Counted from the first letter of the stretch, positions 27,054-34,800 are shown. The stretch: DNA of 64,000 nt from Brenneria populi (GCF_036016195.1 NZ_JAYWTM010000007.1:62001-126000), one strand, 5' to 3'. Made by a program: numbers and translations. The notes: generated by a model not told the origin, from the sequence alone.

Positions 27054-27512
27054 ATGACGGAAAATAAAGTACGCACGAGTAATCGCAATATTGTCGAACA
27101 GTATATGAATACTTACGGGCAGGCTCGTTTATCCAGACACGAACTGTTTGACGAGGAGGGATGTGGGGGGCTTTGGACTACGGATAGCGGCGAACCGGTC
27201 GTTATCAAGGGCAAAAAGCAGCTGGCTAAACATGCGGTATGGTCGCTGGCCTGCTTCCCCGACTGGCGTTGGTACAACGTGAAGATATTCGATACGCAGG
27301 ACCCGGATATTTTTTGGGTTGAATGCGACGGTAAAGGAGAGATTAATTTTAAGGGGTATCCTAAAGGATTTTATCAAAATCATTTCATTCATTACTTCCA
27401 GTTTAAAAATGGAAAAATAATCCTCCAGCGTGAATTTATGAATCCTTGTCAGCAATTCCGCGCGCTGGGTATTGATGTGCCGGAAATAATCAGAGAAGGA
27501 ATTCCGACCTAA
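27054..27512 (+). CDS. phzB: phzB (PhzA/B family), phenazine ring-formation protein
   Basis: A 152-aa SnoaL/NTF2-fold protein closely like PhzB of pseudomonads: YMNTYGQARLSRHELF, CGGLWTTDSGEP, KHAVWSLACFPDWRW and a final REGIPT. It accelerates the condensation of two PhzF products into the tricycle. The active-site Arg (LSRHELF), His (KHAVWS) and Glu (QREFMNP) are all present. I choose the second ATG (27054), five bases after AGGAG. Only one A/B gene is present, as in most non-pseudomonad clusters. First gene of the operon. Confidence 0.95.
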   Translation: MTENKVRTSNRNIVEQYMNTYGQARLSRHELFDEEGCGGLWTTDSGEPVVIKGKKQLAKHAVWSLACFPDWRWYNVKIFDTQDPDIFWVECDGKGEINFKGYPKGFYQNHFIHYFQFKNGKIILQREFMNPCQQFRALGIDVPEIIREGIPT

Positions 27513-27590
27513 TGTCCATGTCCATTTATTCATCTTTATCTCGTTTTTATGTGATTCCTTTTTACGTTCTGATAAGTCTAGGGATATGAC

Positions 27591-28211
27591 ATGGCTATAC
27601 CTGATATTGAAGACTATGATCTCGGTTCGCTGGCATCGTCAACGCCAAATAAAGTGGATTGGCGTATTACTCCCGCCAGAAGTTTGCTTTTAGTTCACGA
27701 TATGCAAAATTTTTTCCTTAACCCGTTACCTGAGTTATTACGTAATACCCTGCTGAAAAATTGCGAGCAATTATTAGCTTGGGCGAGAAGACATGCCGTC
27801 CCCGTGGTTTACACCGGCCAGAAAGGCAGCATGAGCGCGAAAGAACGCGGGTTGCTTTATGATTTCTGGGGGGCGGGTATGGATGCCGATCCGTTACACA
27901 CGGCAATCACACCATTATTGTCGCCTCAACCGGGAGAGCCCGTATTGAAAAAGTGGCGATATAGCGCATTTTTCTCTTCAAAACTCGCCGATATATTTTC
28001 CGACCAACGGCGAGACCAAATAATTATATGTGGCGTCTATGCGCAAATTGGCATTTTAACCACCGCTCTGGATGCTTATTCCAGAGATATTGAGGTCTTT
28101 TTGGCGCGGGATGCGATAGCTGATTTTTCGCAGGCGGCCCATCAGCGCATGCTGACTTACGCCGCTTCATGCTGTGCTTCGATATTATCGGTGGACGAGG
28201 TGGTGGCATGA
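27591..28211 (+). CDS. phzD: phzD, 2-amino-2-deoxyisochorismate hydrolase
   Basis: A 206-aa isochorismatase-fold enzyme that cleaves ADIC from PhzE to (5S,6S)-6-amino-5-hydroxycyclohexa-1,3-diene-carboxylate (DHHA) and pyruvate. The acid D37 (LVHDMQNFF) and K121 (KKWRYSAFF) are present. Where the family has GVYAHxG this protein has GVYAQIG (Q152), a change at a usually conserved His. It lies 78 bp after phzB and overlaps phzE by four bases (ATGA). Confidence 0.95.
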   Translation: MAIPDIEDYDLGSLASSTPNKVDWRITPARSLLLVHDMQNFFLNPLPELLRNTLLKNCEQLLAWARRHAVPVVYTGQKGSMSAKERGLLYDFWGAGMDADPLHTAITPLLSPQPGEPVLKKWRYSAFFSSKLADIFSDQRRDQIIICGVYAQIGILTTALDAYSRDIEVFLARDAIADFSQAAHQRMLTYAASCCASILSVDEVVA

Positions 28212-30073
28212 ATACAGATACGGCAATAACCTCGTTGCTGCGGTATGGCAGCAACGATGAATCGTTTGCGTTGTTATTCAGATGCGGGCGCGGCACGGTT
28301 CCCGAAATCGAAGTGATCACGGGGGAAGAGCGGCATCTGAATAGCTTGCAAGAGCTGGCGGACTTACCGGCGAATACTGACGGCGGCGATGGGCGGCAAA
28401 CGTTGCTGGTTGCGCCTTATCGGCAGATTGTTGAACGGGGCTACGCCGTGAATGATGACGGTAAGCCGCTAATTGCGTTCGTCAATGCGCGCTGCAGTAA
28501 AGTGCCGCTCCATGAGGCCTTGGCCCTGCTGCCCGATACGCCGTTGAAGGTTAACAACGCCGCGTTCGAATCTTCCGACGATGAGTATGCGCACACGGTC
28601 GCTCAAGTCATTCAACGGGAGATCGGCACCGGCCAGGGGGCTAATTTCGTTATCCGCCGCGCCTTTACCGCCGACTTCGCAGATTATGACTGCGAAACGG
28701 GATTAACCCTCTTTAAAAACCTGCTGCTGCAGGAAAGCGGCGCGTACTGGACCTTTTTCATTCAGTGCCGCGATGTCACCTTGATTGGCGCATCGCCGGA
28801 GCGACATATCACCCTGCAGCAACAGAGGGTCTCTATGACGCCGATCAGCGGTACCTATCGCTATCCCGCCACCGGGCCGACCCGCGAAGGGCTGCTCGAC
28901 TTCTTATCCAACGAGAAAGAGAAGGATGAGCTGTCGATGGTGCTGGATGAAGAGCTGAAGATGATGACCCGCATCTGCGATGCCGACGTCAAAACGTTCG
29001 GCCCCTTCTTAACGCCGATGTCGCGCCTGGTGCATACCGGCTATCGGCTCGAAGGGCATTCGTCGTTGCCGGTGCCCGAGATTTTGCGTTCTTCCATGTT
29101 TGCGCCGACAGTCACCGGCAGTCCGCTGGAAAACGCGGCGCGCGTTATCGCCAAATATGAGTCGTCCGGGCGAGGCTACTACAGCGGTTTTGCCGCCTTG
29201 CTGGGCTCTGAGGGCGGTGAGCCGACGATCGATTCGGCGATCCTGATCAGGACGAGTGAAATTGATTCGACGGGCGCGCTGACCATAGGGCTGGGGGCTA
29301 CGCTGGTTCGTACCTCGGATCCTATCGCAGAAGCGGCGGAAACGTGGGCGAAGGCCGCCGCGTTACAGTGCGCCATGGGGTTGAATGGCGGTTCGGCCTC
29401 CATTTTTCAGGATGATCAGGTCGCCGTCGCTCTGCAAAAGCACAATCATCGCCTGGCTGCGTTTTGGCGTGATGACGCCGGTGCGAATCCGCGGCGTTGT
29501 CGGGGCGAGGTGTTGCTGATTGATAACGAAGACGCCTTCACCTCGATGATGGAGTATCAGCTGCGTGCGATGGGGTTCAACGTCCGGCTCGCGCATTCCG
29601 ATTCTCCTCTCCAATCCAACCCGCATGAGCTGCTGGTCATCGGCCCCGGACCGGGCGATCCGCGCGATCTGAGCGACAAACGGGTGATCCGCAGCCGCAA
29701 GCTGATTCAGACGGCCATGCAACAAGGCCAACCCTTTATCGCGATTTGTTTCGGCCATCAGATTCTGTGTGCCGCCTTGGGGTATCCGATAGTCGCGTTG
29801 GCGTCGCCCAATCAGGGGATACAAAAAGAGATTCCCTTCTTTGACAAGGTCGAATGCGTGGGGTTTTACAACACCTTCACCGGGCTGGCGGCCAGCAACG
29901 CGTTGGCCAGCGAGTATGGCGAGATTCGCGTTGCACGGGATGAGGCGACCGGCCAAATTTATGGCCTGCGCGGACCGCGCTTTTCGTCCATGCAGTTCCA
30001 CCCCGAGTCGGTGTTAACCATTGATGGGCCGCGGATCCTTTATGAATCAATCCAACAGGTGGTGGCCTCATGA
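28208..30073 (+). CDS. phzE: phzE, 2-amino-2-desoxyisochorismate synthase
   Basis: A 621-aa fusion resembling anthranilate synthase: an N-terminal chorismate-binding half (GASPERHITL, PISGTYRYP, TVTGSPLENA) and a C-terminal glutamine amidotransferase half with the nucleophile in AICFGHQ and the His-Glu pair in FHPES. It turns chorismate plus glutamine into ADIC, the entry step to phenazines. The start at 28208 overlaps the phzD stop; the open frame extends 13 codons upstream inside phzD but without homology. No phzC (DAHP synthase) gene precedes it. Confidence 0.96.
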   Translation: MNTDTAITSLLRYGSNDESFALLFRCGRGTVPEIEVITGEERHLNSLQELADLPANTDGGDGRQTLLVAPYRQIVERGYAVNDDGKPLIAFVNARCSKVPLHEALALLPDTPLKVNNAAFESSDDEYAHTVAQVIQREIGTGQGANFVIRRAFTADFADYDCETGLTLFKNLLLQESGAYWTFFIQCRDVTLIGASPERHITLQQQRVSMTPISGTYRYPATGPTREGLLDFLSNEKEKDELSMVLDEELKMMTRICDADVKTFGPFLTPMSRLVHTGYRLEGHSSLPVPEILRSSMFAPTVTGSPLENAARVIAKYESSGRGYYSGFAALLGSEGGEPTIDSAILIRTSEIDSTGALTIGLGATLVRTSDPIAEAAETWAKAAALQCAMGLNGGSASIFQDDQVAVALQKHNHRLAAFWRDDAGANPRRCRGEVLLIDNEDAFTSMMEYQLRAMGFNVRLAHSDSPLQSNPHELLVIGPGPGDPRDLSDKRVIRSRKLIQTAMQQGQPFIAICFGHQILCAALGYPIVALASPNQGIQKEIPFFDKVECVGFYNTFTGLAASNALASEYGEIRVARDEATGQIYGLRGPRFSSMQFHPESVLTIDGPRILYESIQQVVAS

Positions 30074-30423
30074 TCTTGGAATGTGTGTGGTGGGAGCCGG
30101 CGCCAGACGAGCCGGACATCGGGCAGCTGCAGGCGCAGCTTGAGCAGGTCGATCTGGCCGCCTGGCAGCGAATCGACGCGCTGCAGGCCAAATATTGGAT
30201 CATGAGTGAGGAGCCGCCGCGCTGGGGGGCGGTTATGGTGTGGCGTGATGAGAAACCCAACCTTGCGACGTTGCCGCTGAATGCGGCCGCCGAGGCGATC
30301 GGCAGGCCGCCGGATGTACGGCTGCAATTCACCGTAGCGGCATCTTGCCTGAACGAGTCGATTACCGCGCCCTGGGCGTCTCTGCTAAGTCAGGAGGAAA
30401 CATGCACCACTATGTCATCGTAA
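30070..30423 (+). CDS. small protein of a YdhR/ABM-like type inside the phenazine operon
   Basis: A 117-aa ORF starting at an ATGA overlap with phzE and ending 22 bases inside phzF, so it is surely part of the operon. The middle reads KYWIMSEEPPRWGAVMVW and later AIGRPPDVRLQFTVA; this resembles the ferredoxin-like dimeric alpha/beta barrel of YdhR-type small monooxygenases (a Trp/Tyr-rich strand, then GGVYLW-like, then a PPxVR strand). The canonical phzABCDEFG operon has no gene here. It could oxidise or bind a phenazine intermediate or just be a helper; no function is established. The last 20 residues may be disordered. Confidence 0.75.
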   Translation: MILECVWWEPAPDEPDIGQLQAQLEQVDLAAWQRIDALQAKYWIMSEEPPRWGAVMVWRDEKPNLATLPLNAAAEAIGRPPDVRLQFTVAASCLNESITAPWASLLSQEETCTTMSS

Positions 30424-31247
30424 ATGCGTTCAGCGATCGCGCGCTGGCCGGCAATCCGGTCGCCGTATTTTTCGACTGTGACGATCTTGAGCCGGAAACC
30501 ATGCAGCGCATAGCGGCGGAAATGCGGCTCTCGGAATCCACATTTGTATCGCGCCCTCGCAGCGGCGGCGATGCGCATGTCCGCATTTTTACCCCGGTGA
30601 ACGAACTGGGTTTTGCCGGCCACCCGCTGCTGGGCACGGCGCTGGCGCTATCTCACCGGTTGCAAAAAACCAGCCTGAATATCGAAACCGCGAAGGGCGT
30701 TTTCCCCTTCACGCTGGAAGATGCCAAGCTGCGTAGCGATCTCCCGGTCGCCCATGTCGATATGCTCCAGCCGTCCCCGGTAATCCAACCCTATGCGCGA
30801 GCTGAAGCGTTGCTGCTCGCGCTGGGGGTATCGCACAGCACCTTGCCGATTGAACAGTACGACGTCGGGCCGCGTCATGTCTTTGTCGGCGTCGCCGATA
30901 TGCCGGCGCTGGCGTCGCTCAACCCCGATCAGCGTGCGTTGGCGCAGCATGAAAACATGGCCGCGCTCTGTTTCTGCCGCGACGGCAATCACTGGCGCCT
31001 GCGCATGTTTTCACCGGCATACGGCGTAGTGGAAGACGCGGCGACTGGCTCGGCCGCCGGGCCTTTGGCGCTGCATTTGGCGCGGCACGGGTGGAGCGAC
31101 TATGGCCAGCCGTTGGAAATCTGGCAGGGGGTGGAGATGGGGCACCCGTCAAAAATGTACGGCATGGCGCAAAGGGATGAAGGGGCGTACCGGCTGTATG
31201 CCGGGGGGCATGCCATCCAGGTAGCGCAGGGCGCCTATACGATTTGA
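30402..31247 (+). CDS. phzF: phzF, trans-2,3-dihydro-3-hydroxyanthranilate isomerase
   Basis: A 281-aa diaminopimelate-epimerase-fold enzyme. It isomerises DHHA to the reactive ketone that self-condenses in PhzB. Catalytic E45 (RLSESTFV), H74 (FAGHPLLG) and the D/G-rich loop VEDAATGSAAGPL are all present. The start is the ATG at 30402 after AGGAGG; the longer open frame lies inside the preceding small gene. Confidence 0.97.
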   Translation: MHHYVIVNAFSDRALAGNPVAVFFDCDDLEPETMQRIAAEMRLSESTFVSRPRSGGDAHVRIFTPVNELGFAGHPLLGTALALSHRLQKTSLNIETAKGVFPFTLEDAKLRSDLPVAHVDMLQPSPVIQPYARAEALLLALGVSHSTLPIEQYDVGPRHVFVGVADMPALASLNPDQRALAQHENMAALCFCRDGNHWRLRMFSPAYGVVEDAATGSAAGPLALHLARHGWSDYGQPLEIWQGVEMGHPSKMYGMAQRDEGAYRLYAGGHAIQVAQGAYTI

Positions 31248-31260
31248 AGGAGAAGGAAAA

Positions 31261-31896
31261 ATGGGAAGTAGTGCGTTTGAAAGCGTCAGCGGCAAGGTGG
31301 ATACGGACTTTTTGGCTTTCCATACGCCACTGAAGCAGCCGATTGAGCTCGCTTGCGCCTGGGTGCGGGAAGCGATACGCGAACAGGTCAGAGAACCGCG
31401 CGCGATGGTGCTGACGACCGCGAATGCGCAAGGGGAGATGAGTTCGCGCGTTATGGCGATCCTTGATTTTTCTGAGAGCGGCATTCTGTTCGCCACTCAC
31501 AGCTGTAGCCGCAAGATTCAGGATATTGATAGCCATCCCTACGCCTGCGCTCACTTCTACTGGAAAGAGCTAGGGCGGCAACTCTCGGTCAGCGGCAGGG
31601 TGGTCAAACAGCCGCATGCCACGGCCAGGGCGATCTGGGACAAACGCCCGATTCCGTTGCATTCGATGTCGACGGTCTCTCATCAAAGTGAGCCGCTGTT
31701 GGACAGCGAGTCGTTGCGCAGGGCGGCTGAAGCCCTCGAGGACGCGGGCGCATTGCCCTGTCCCGATCGTTTCTCTGTCTACCAACTGGTACCGCAAACG
31801 GTGGAATTTTGGGCCGCCAGTTCGGATCGCCTGCACCGGCGCCTGCGGGCCGAGTATCACCGGAACGAATGGCAAAGCACCTGGCTGCAACCGTAA
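31261..31896 (+). CDS. phzG: phzG, FMN-dependent phenazine oxidase
   Basis: A 211-aa PdxH-like flavin oxidase that carries out the last oxidations to phenazine-1,6-dicarboxylate and phenazine-1-carboxylate. FMN-contact segments SSRVMAILDFSE and ATHSCSRKIQDI and the C-terminal WxxxSDRLHRRLRAEY are recognisable. It is 13 bp after phzF with AAGGAGAAGG upstream. Last gene of the biosynthetic operon. Confidence 0.95.
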   Translation: MGSSAFESVSGKVDTDFLAFHTPLKQPIELACAWVREAIREQVREPRAMVLTTANAQGEMSSRVMAILDFSESGILFATHSCSRKIQDIDSHPYACAHFYWKELGRQLSVSGRVVKQPHATARAIWDKRPIPLHSMSTVSHQSEPLLDSESLRRAAEALEDAGALPCPDRFSVYQLVPQTVEFWAASSDRLHRRLRAEYHRNEWQSTWLQP

Positions 31897-31974
31897 AAAT
31901 TTGAAAATACGATGAATTTACCTGACTTTATCTCCCGCCTGACGGGAATAACGAAAGGGTATTTTTCACCGTAA

Positions 31975-32190
31975 ACCGGCGCGCCGTTTTGGTTGGATAT
32001 GCGTCAATCGCTAGGTTTTGATCCGCTGTATGAGGTTAACACCTTCGCCGAACTGGCGCGTTTCCCCGGTGTCGCCGGTCGTCTGCGTGATGTTCCGCTC
32101 GAAGCGCCGATCCCGCGCGGGTTGCAGGCAACATTATCAACGTATCCAGAGCATCATCCGAGGATCATGCTAAGGAGAGGCCATGAATAA
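31975..32190 (+). pseudogene. possible N-terminal fragment of an adenylating (PaaK/EhpF-like) enzyme
   Basis: An open frame of 71 codons (first plausible ATG at 31999) reads APFWLDMRQSLGFDPLYEV, then NTFAELARFPGVAGRLRDV and PLEAPIPRGL, and then loses sense before the next gene. The PFW...GFDP...TFAEL..P...LR pattern is like the start of phenylacetate-CoA-ligase-type enzymes; EhpF of the griseoluteate pathway is of that class. The assignment rests on motif spacing alone and is uncertain. If right, this is the stub of a lost phenazine-tailoring gene. Confidence 0.4.
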
Positions 32191-32641
32191 CGAACAGCAA
32201 TTACGTGAAATATGTAAATTCATTAATCAGGAACGTGTATTAACGCTCAGTGTCGCTGCGGAAGGGGCGGTGTGGTCGGCAAGTTGTTTTTATCAATTCC
32301 AAAAAGATCAGATGGTGTTGTATTTAATGAGCGATATCAATTCACGCCACTCGCAATTAATGCTCAAGGAGCCAACGGTTTCCGGCACCATTATCTCATC
32401 GGTGAAGTCAATGATGTCGATGAGAGGGGTTCAATATCAGGCCCACATCACCCCGTTGTCTGAGGAACATGAGGAGCAGGCGCGAAATTTCTATTATGAA
32501 CGCTATCCAATCAGCCGCGTTATGGCTTTGAAAATATGGAGACTGCAATTGATGGAAATAAAATTTACGCAAAGACGCATGGGCGTGAAACGGTGTTTGC
32601 ATTGGCTGCGTTCGCCGAGGCGGGAGGCGTTGCCGCAATGA
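32183..32641 (+). CDS. UPF0306 (YhbP-like) FMN-binding split-barrel protein
   Basis: A 152-aa protein resembling E. coli YhbP: VWSASCFYQFQ, then MSDINSRHSQLM, VSGTIIS, MRGVQYQAHI and ITRV-like SRVMALKIWRLQLMEIKFT. The fold is the flavin-reductase/PdxH split barrel; its function is unknown. It has a good ribosome site (AAGGAGAG) and overlaps the fragment upstream and the stub downstream by ATGA-type joins, so it was probably part of the same transcription unit as the phz genes. Confidence 0.85.
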   Translation: MNNEQQLREICKFINQERVLTLSVAAEGAVWSASCFYQFQKDQMVLYLMSDINSRHSQLMLKEPTVSGTIISSVKSMMSMRGVQYQAHITPLSEEHEEQARNFYYERYPISRVMALKIWRLQLMEIKFTQRRMGVKRCLHWLRSPRREALPQ

Positions 32642-32700
32642 AGAAAAAACATATCGCCATTATCGGCGGCGGCGCGGCGCTAAACGCCATATCGGAGTAA
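32638..32700 (+). pseudogene. 20-codon stub of a FAD/NAD(P)-dependent oxidoreductase
   Basis: Starting with an ATGA overlap with the UPF0306 gene, the frame reads MKKKHIAIIGGGAALNAISE and stops. KHIAIIGGGAA is the dinucleotide-binding beta-alpha-beta start of a flavoprotein (GxGxxA/G). The rest of the gene is missing, which marks a deletion breakpoint at the right end of the phenazine unit. Confidence 0.7.
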
Positions 32701-33322
32701 CGTAACGGCCGGCCTCGCCCCTTCGGGGTCAACGCTGGCGCGTTGCCGTCTCGCTTCGCTCGGCTCGAACCTGAACGCCGTTTCTCACCCGCACGGCGCG
32801 CGCGATATAAAACCGAAGGAGGATTACTGTTAAATTCGTGCAGAATCCTAATTCGGACTCTAATTTTCTGAAAAAAAAGAAAACATTACACAACGCTCTA
32901 TCACTGTGGGCCTAACTGTAGGCCCATTTTGAAAAACTGCAAGAGGGAATTAATTCTCATAGTTTAAGCGCACGATTTTTAGGCGGCGACGGAATCACGG
33001 ATATTTATCAGGAGACCATCAATCCCCATCACCTTCGATTCCACTATAGGCCCAGGCACCTAAAACCCGAATGGAAATGATGCAGTGGTGGTCGGATTAA
33101 CCGGTTTCACTGTGCTTTAAACATCAATCCCTCTTTATTCATCAGCAGGCTCGGAACGACAGAGATGGATTCCTTGTGAGTCGTCATATTCGCTGTCTGA
33201 TTTATGTAATCCTGAAAGTGTGGGGTTTGCCGATGTGTCTCTTCCGCACGATAGACGAACTTGAACAAGCTCTCATTAGCTACGATTAAAGCTATGCCTG
33301 TTTAACAGCACAGGAAGAAACG
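32701..33322. other. gene-poor island debris
   Basis: About 620 bp without an intact gene. It holds one member of a 16-bp inverted pair (32917-32932) and, at 33216-33289, the end of an open frame, KVWGLPMCLFRTIDELEQAL, that vaguely resembles the C-terminus of an IS630-type transposase. Several GGCCTA/TAGGCCC words recur here and near the integrase. Confidence 0.5.
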
Positions 33323-33642
33323 TCAAATTCCGTTGATGAGGAAGTCTATTGCGGCCTTTACCTGAGTACGGTATTGCGAAGCATCACAAAACACCGTCCC
33401 CAGGACCTGGACAGGGATACGATACTTGCCAGCTCGTGAGTCATTACAGCGTATTCTTTGCCGTCCGTCAGTCTGACTACAGGGACAAGGCGATCCGGTC
33501 GGCGGCCTGCCGGATACTTTTCAGCAGGTAACAACGGGATCACTATCCGGCGGTTCAACTGTCTAATAATATCGCTCGTGACATCAAGCAGCAGAGGGTA
33601 AACGGCACTTTTACCGGTATTACCGTATACGGTGAATTGCAT
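33323..33642 (-). pseudogene. ccdB: ccdB toxin, frameshifted
   Basis: The protein begins MQFTVYGNTGKSAVYPLLLD and VTSDIIRQLNRRIVIPL, as in CcdB, the DNA gyrase poison. After MTHELASI the frame runs into unrelated residues and stops at 33358. At 33416-33425 the plus strand has GATACGATAC, a 5-bp tandem duplication. Removing one copy restores ASIPVQVLG and a C-terminus ending FLINGI, with a stop at 33323 and a total of 104 aa. CcdB needs its last residues (WGI in F plasmid) to poison gyrase, so this allele should be inactive. Confidence 0.92.
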
Positions 33643-33644
33643 GG

Positions 33645-33881
33645 TTAAAATGTCCTGTATTCATCACTGAAACAGCTATGTTCATCATGAAAACGATTTA
33701 ATGCTTCGATAGCCTCCAGGTTCTCTTCCTGCCATTTTTTCGCTTCATGGTGGCGAAGCTCAACATCCAGGGCGGCTGTCAGGGTAGCGCTCAGGTTAAT
33801 GCCTGCCTCACGCGCTCTGACCAGTAAGGTGCGTTCCACCGTCATGGTCACGCTCTGCGTGTTGCGTTGTTTCGCTGCCAT
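33645..33881 (-). CDS. ccdA: ccdA, antitoxin
   Basis: A 78-aa CcdA: an N-terminal ribbon-helix-helix (TQSVTMTVERTLLVRAREAGINLS) and a C-terminal toxin-binding tail with KKWQEENLEAIEALNRF and a terminal SDEYRTF. I take the ATG at 33881 with AGGAGA upstream, ignoring a longer open frame. The gene seems intact and is 2 bp from ccdB. It probably still represses its own promoter and could neutralise CcdB from a plasmid. Confidence 0.92.
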   Translation of the reverse strand: MAAKQRNTQSVTMTVERTLLVRAREAGINLSATLTAALDVELRHHEAKKWQEENLEAIEALNRFHDEHSCFSDEYRTF

Positions 33882-33904
33882 GGTTTCTCTCCTGTAATGA
33901 GATA

Positions 33905-33930
33905 CGTGTATATTACACGACATAATACAC
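33905..33930 (-). promoter_or_regulatory. candidate ccdAB operator
   Basis: GTGTA (33906-33910) and TACAC (33914-33918) form a short palindrome around TAT just upstream of ccdA, and a related ATACAC word follows at 33925-33930. Spaced short palindromes are usual operators for ribbon-helix-helix antitoxins. Confidence 0.45.
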
Positions 33931-34370
33931 TTATTTATAACACCAAAATCAGGCCCGGATGCCTTTGCGGTTTCTTCAATTTTAATCGCCGTCGTCATAC
34001 CTGTTTCGCAGTCCACAGACATGACCGGGGGATAAAATACCGTTTGCGGGATGAGCGGGCTCTTAGCCGCCCGCACCCGCAGCCTGCGAATTTCCCGGAC
34101 ATTGAATGCCGAAAATTCGCAGGGAAATTAATTTCCCTGAGACTTCTGTCACTCTGCCGTCCCGCAATAAGGTTACGGGAACGGAAAGCACACGGGAGAA
34201 AAAACTGACCTTGCATAGCCGGACATAGCGCCCCTTGCTCCGCAGCGGTGAAATGGGGTTGGACGTTGAGTTTGGCCCTGTTTCCACTTTAGCGCCGCGA
34301 CTGTTCGGTGCTCACTTCGCCTCAGTCACCGTTCTAAAGCGTTGCTATCAGGTCTGCGGCGCTAAAGTTA
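33931..34370. repeat. palindrome-rich non-coding segment between ccdA and the integrase remnant
   Basis: It contains a perfect 20-bp palindrome at 34120-34139 (CAGGGAAATTAATTTCCCTG), a GCGAATTT/AAATTCGC pair around it (34086-34119), and a perfect 12-bp inverted repeat, 34287-34298 (CTTTAGCGCCGC) with 34356-34367, 57 bp apart. These could be recombination or plasmid-type sites. No gene is supported. Confidence 0.7.
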
Positions 34371-34613
34371 TTAAGAGAGTTTATCGTCCTTCAACGGGGT
34401 CGATACTAGGTACTCAGCGCACTGGTAATGTCCCAAAGTAATGGTGGTTCTGGCAGTCGAACCGGGGCGTTTATAGCGAAAGCGCCAGATTTTTTTACCG
34501 TTGGTTCTGACGAACAGGGTTAGTCCCTGACCGTCGAACAGTTCGTAATCTTTATCGGCGGGTTTTGCCTTCTGGACTTCTGAGGCAGACAATGGACGGG
34601 TAAGAACAGCCAT
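34371..34613 (-). pseudogene. N-terminal remnant of a P4-type tyrosine integrase
   Basis: The 80-codon frame begins MAVLTRPLSASEVQKAKPAD and contains YELFDGQGLTLFVRTNG and WRFRYKRPG, the DUF4102 arm-binding start of P4-family integrases (about 400 aa). Similarity ends near residue 61 (TLGHYQ) at about 34430; the catalytic Arg/His/Tyr domain is absent. It is 267 bp from tRNA-Lys, the typical place of an island integrase. Confidence 0.88.
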
Positions 34614-34800
34614 AAAATCACTCCTTGATGTGTCAATGGGAAATGACAGCGATGGAGTGGTGCAATATTCTGTTTTCTGAAGAGTTTTTCAGCCCGAAAC
34701 TCAAAATGGGCCTACAAGATTTCCACCATCAGAGGCATGGGCCCATTCATAGGCCTATTTGCTCTGGTTCCCCCGGCATGCGGAAGGGCGCATACAGACG

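Noticed and set aside
33349..33531. 60-codon plus-strand frame over ccdB
   Set aside because: Antisense to the ccdB pseudogene; no homology.
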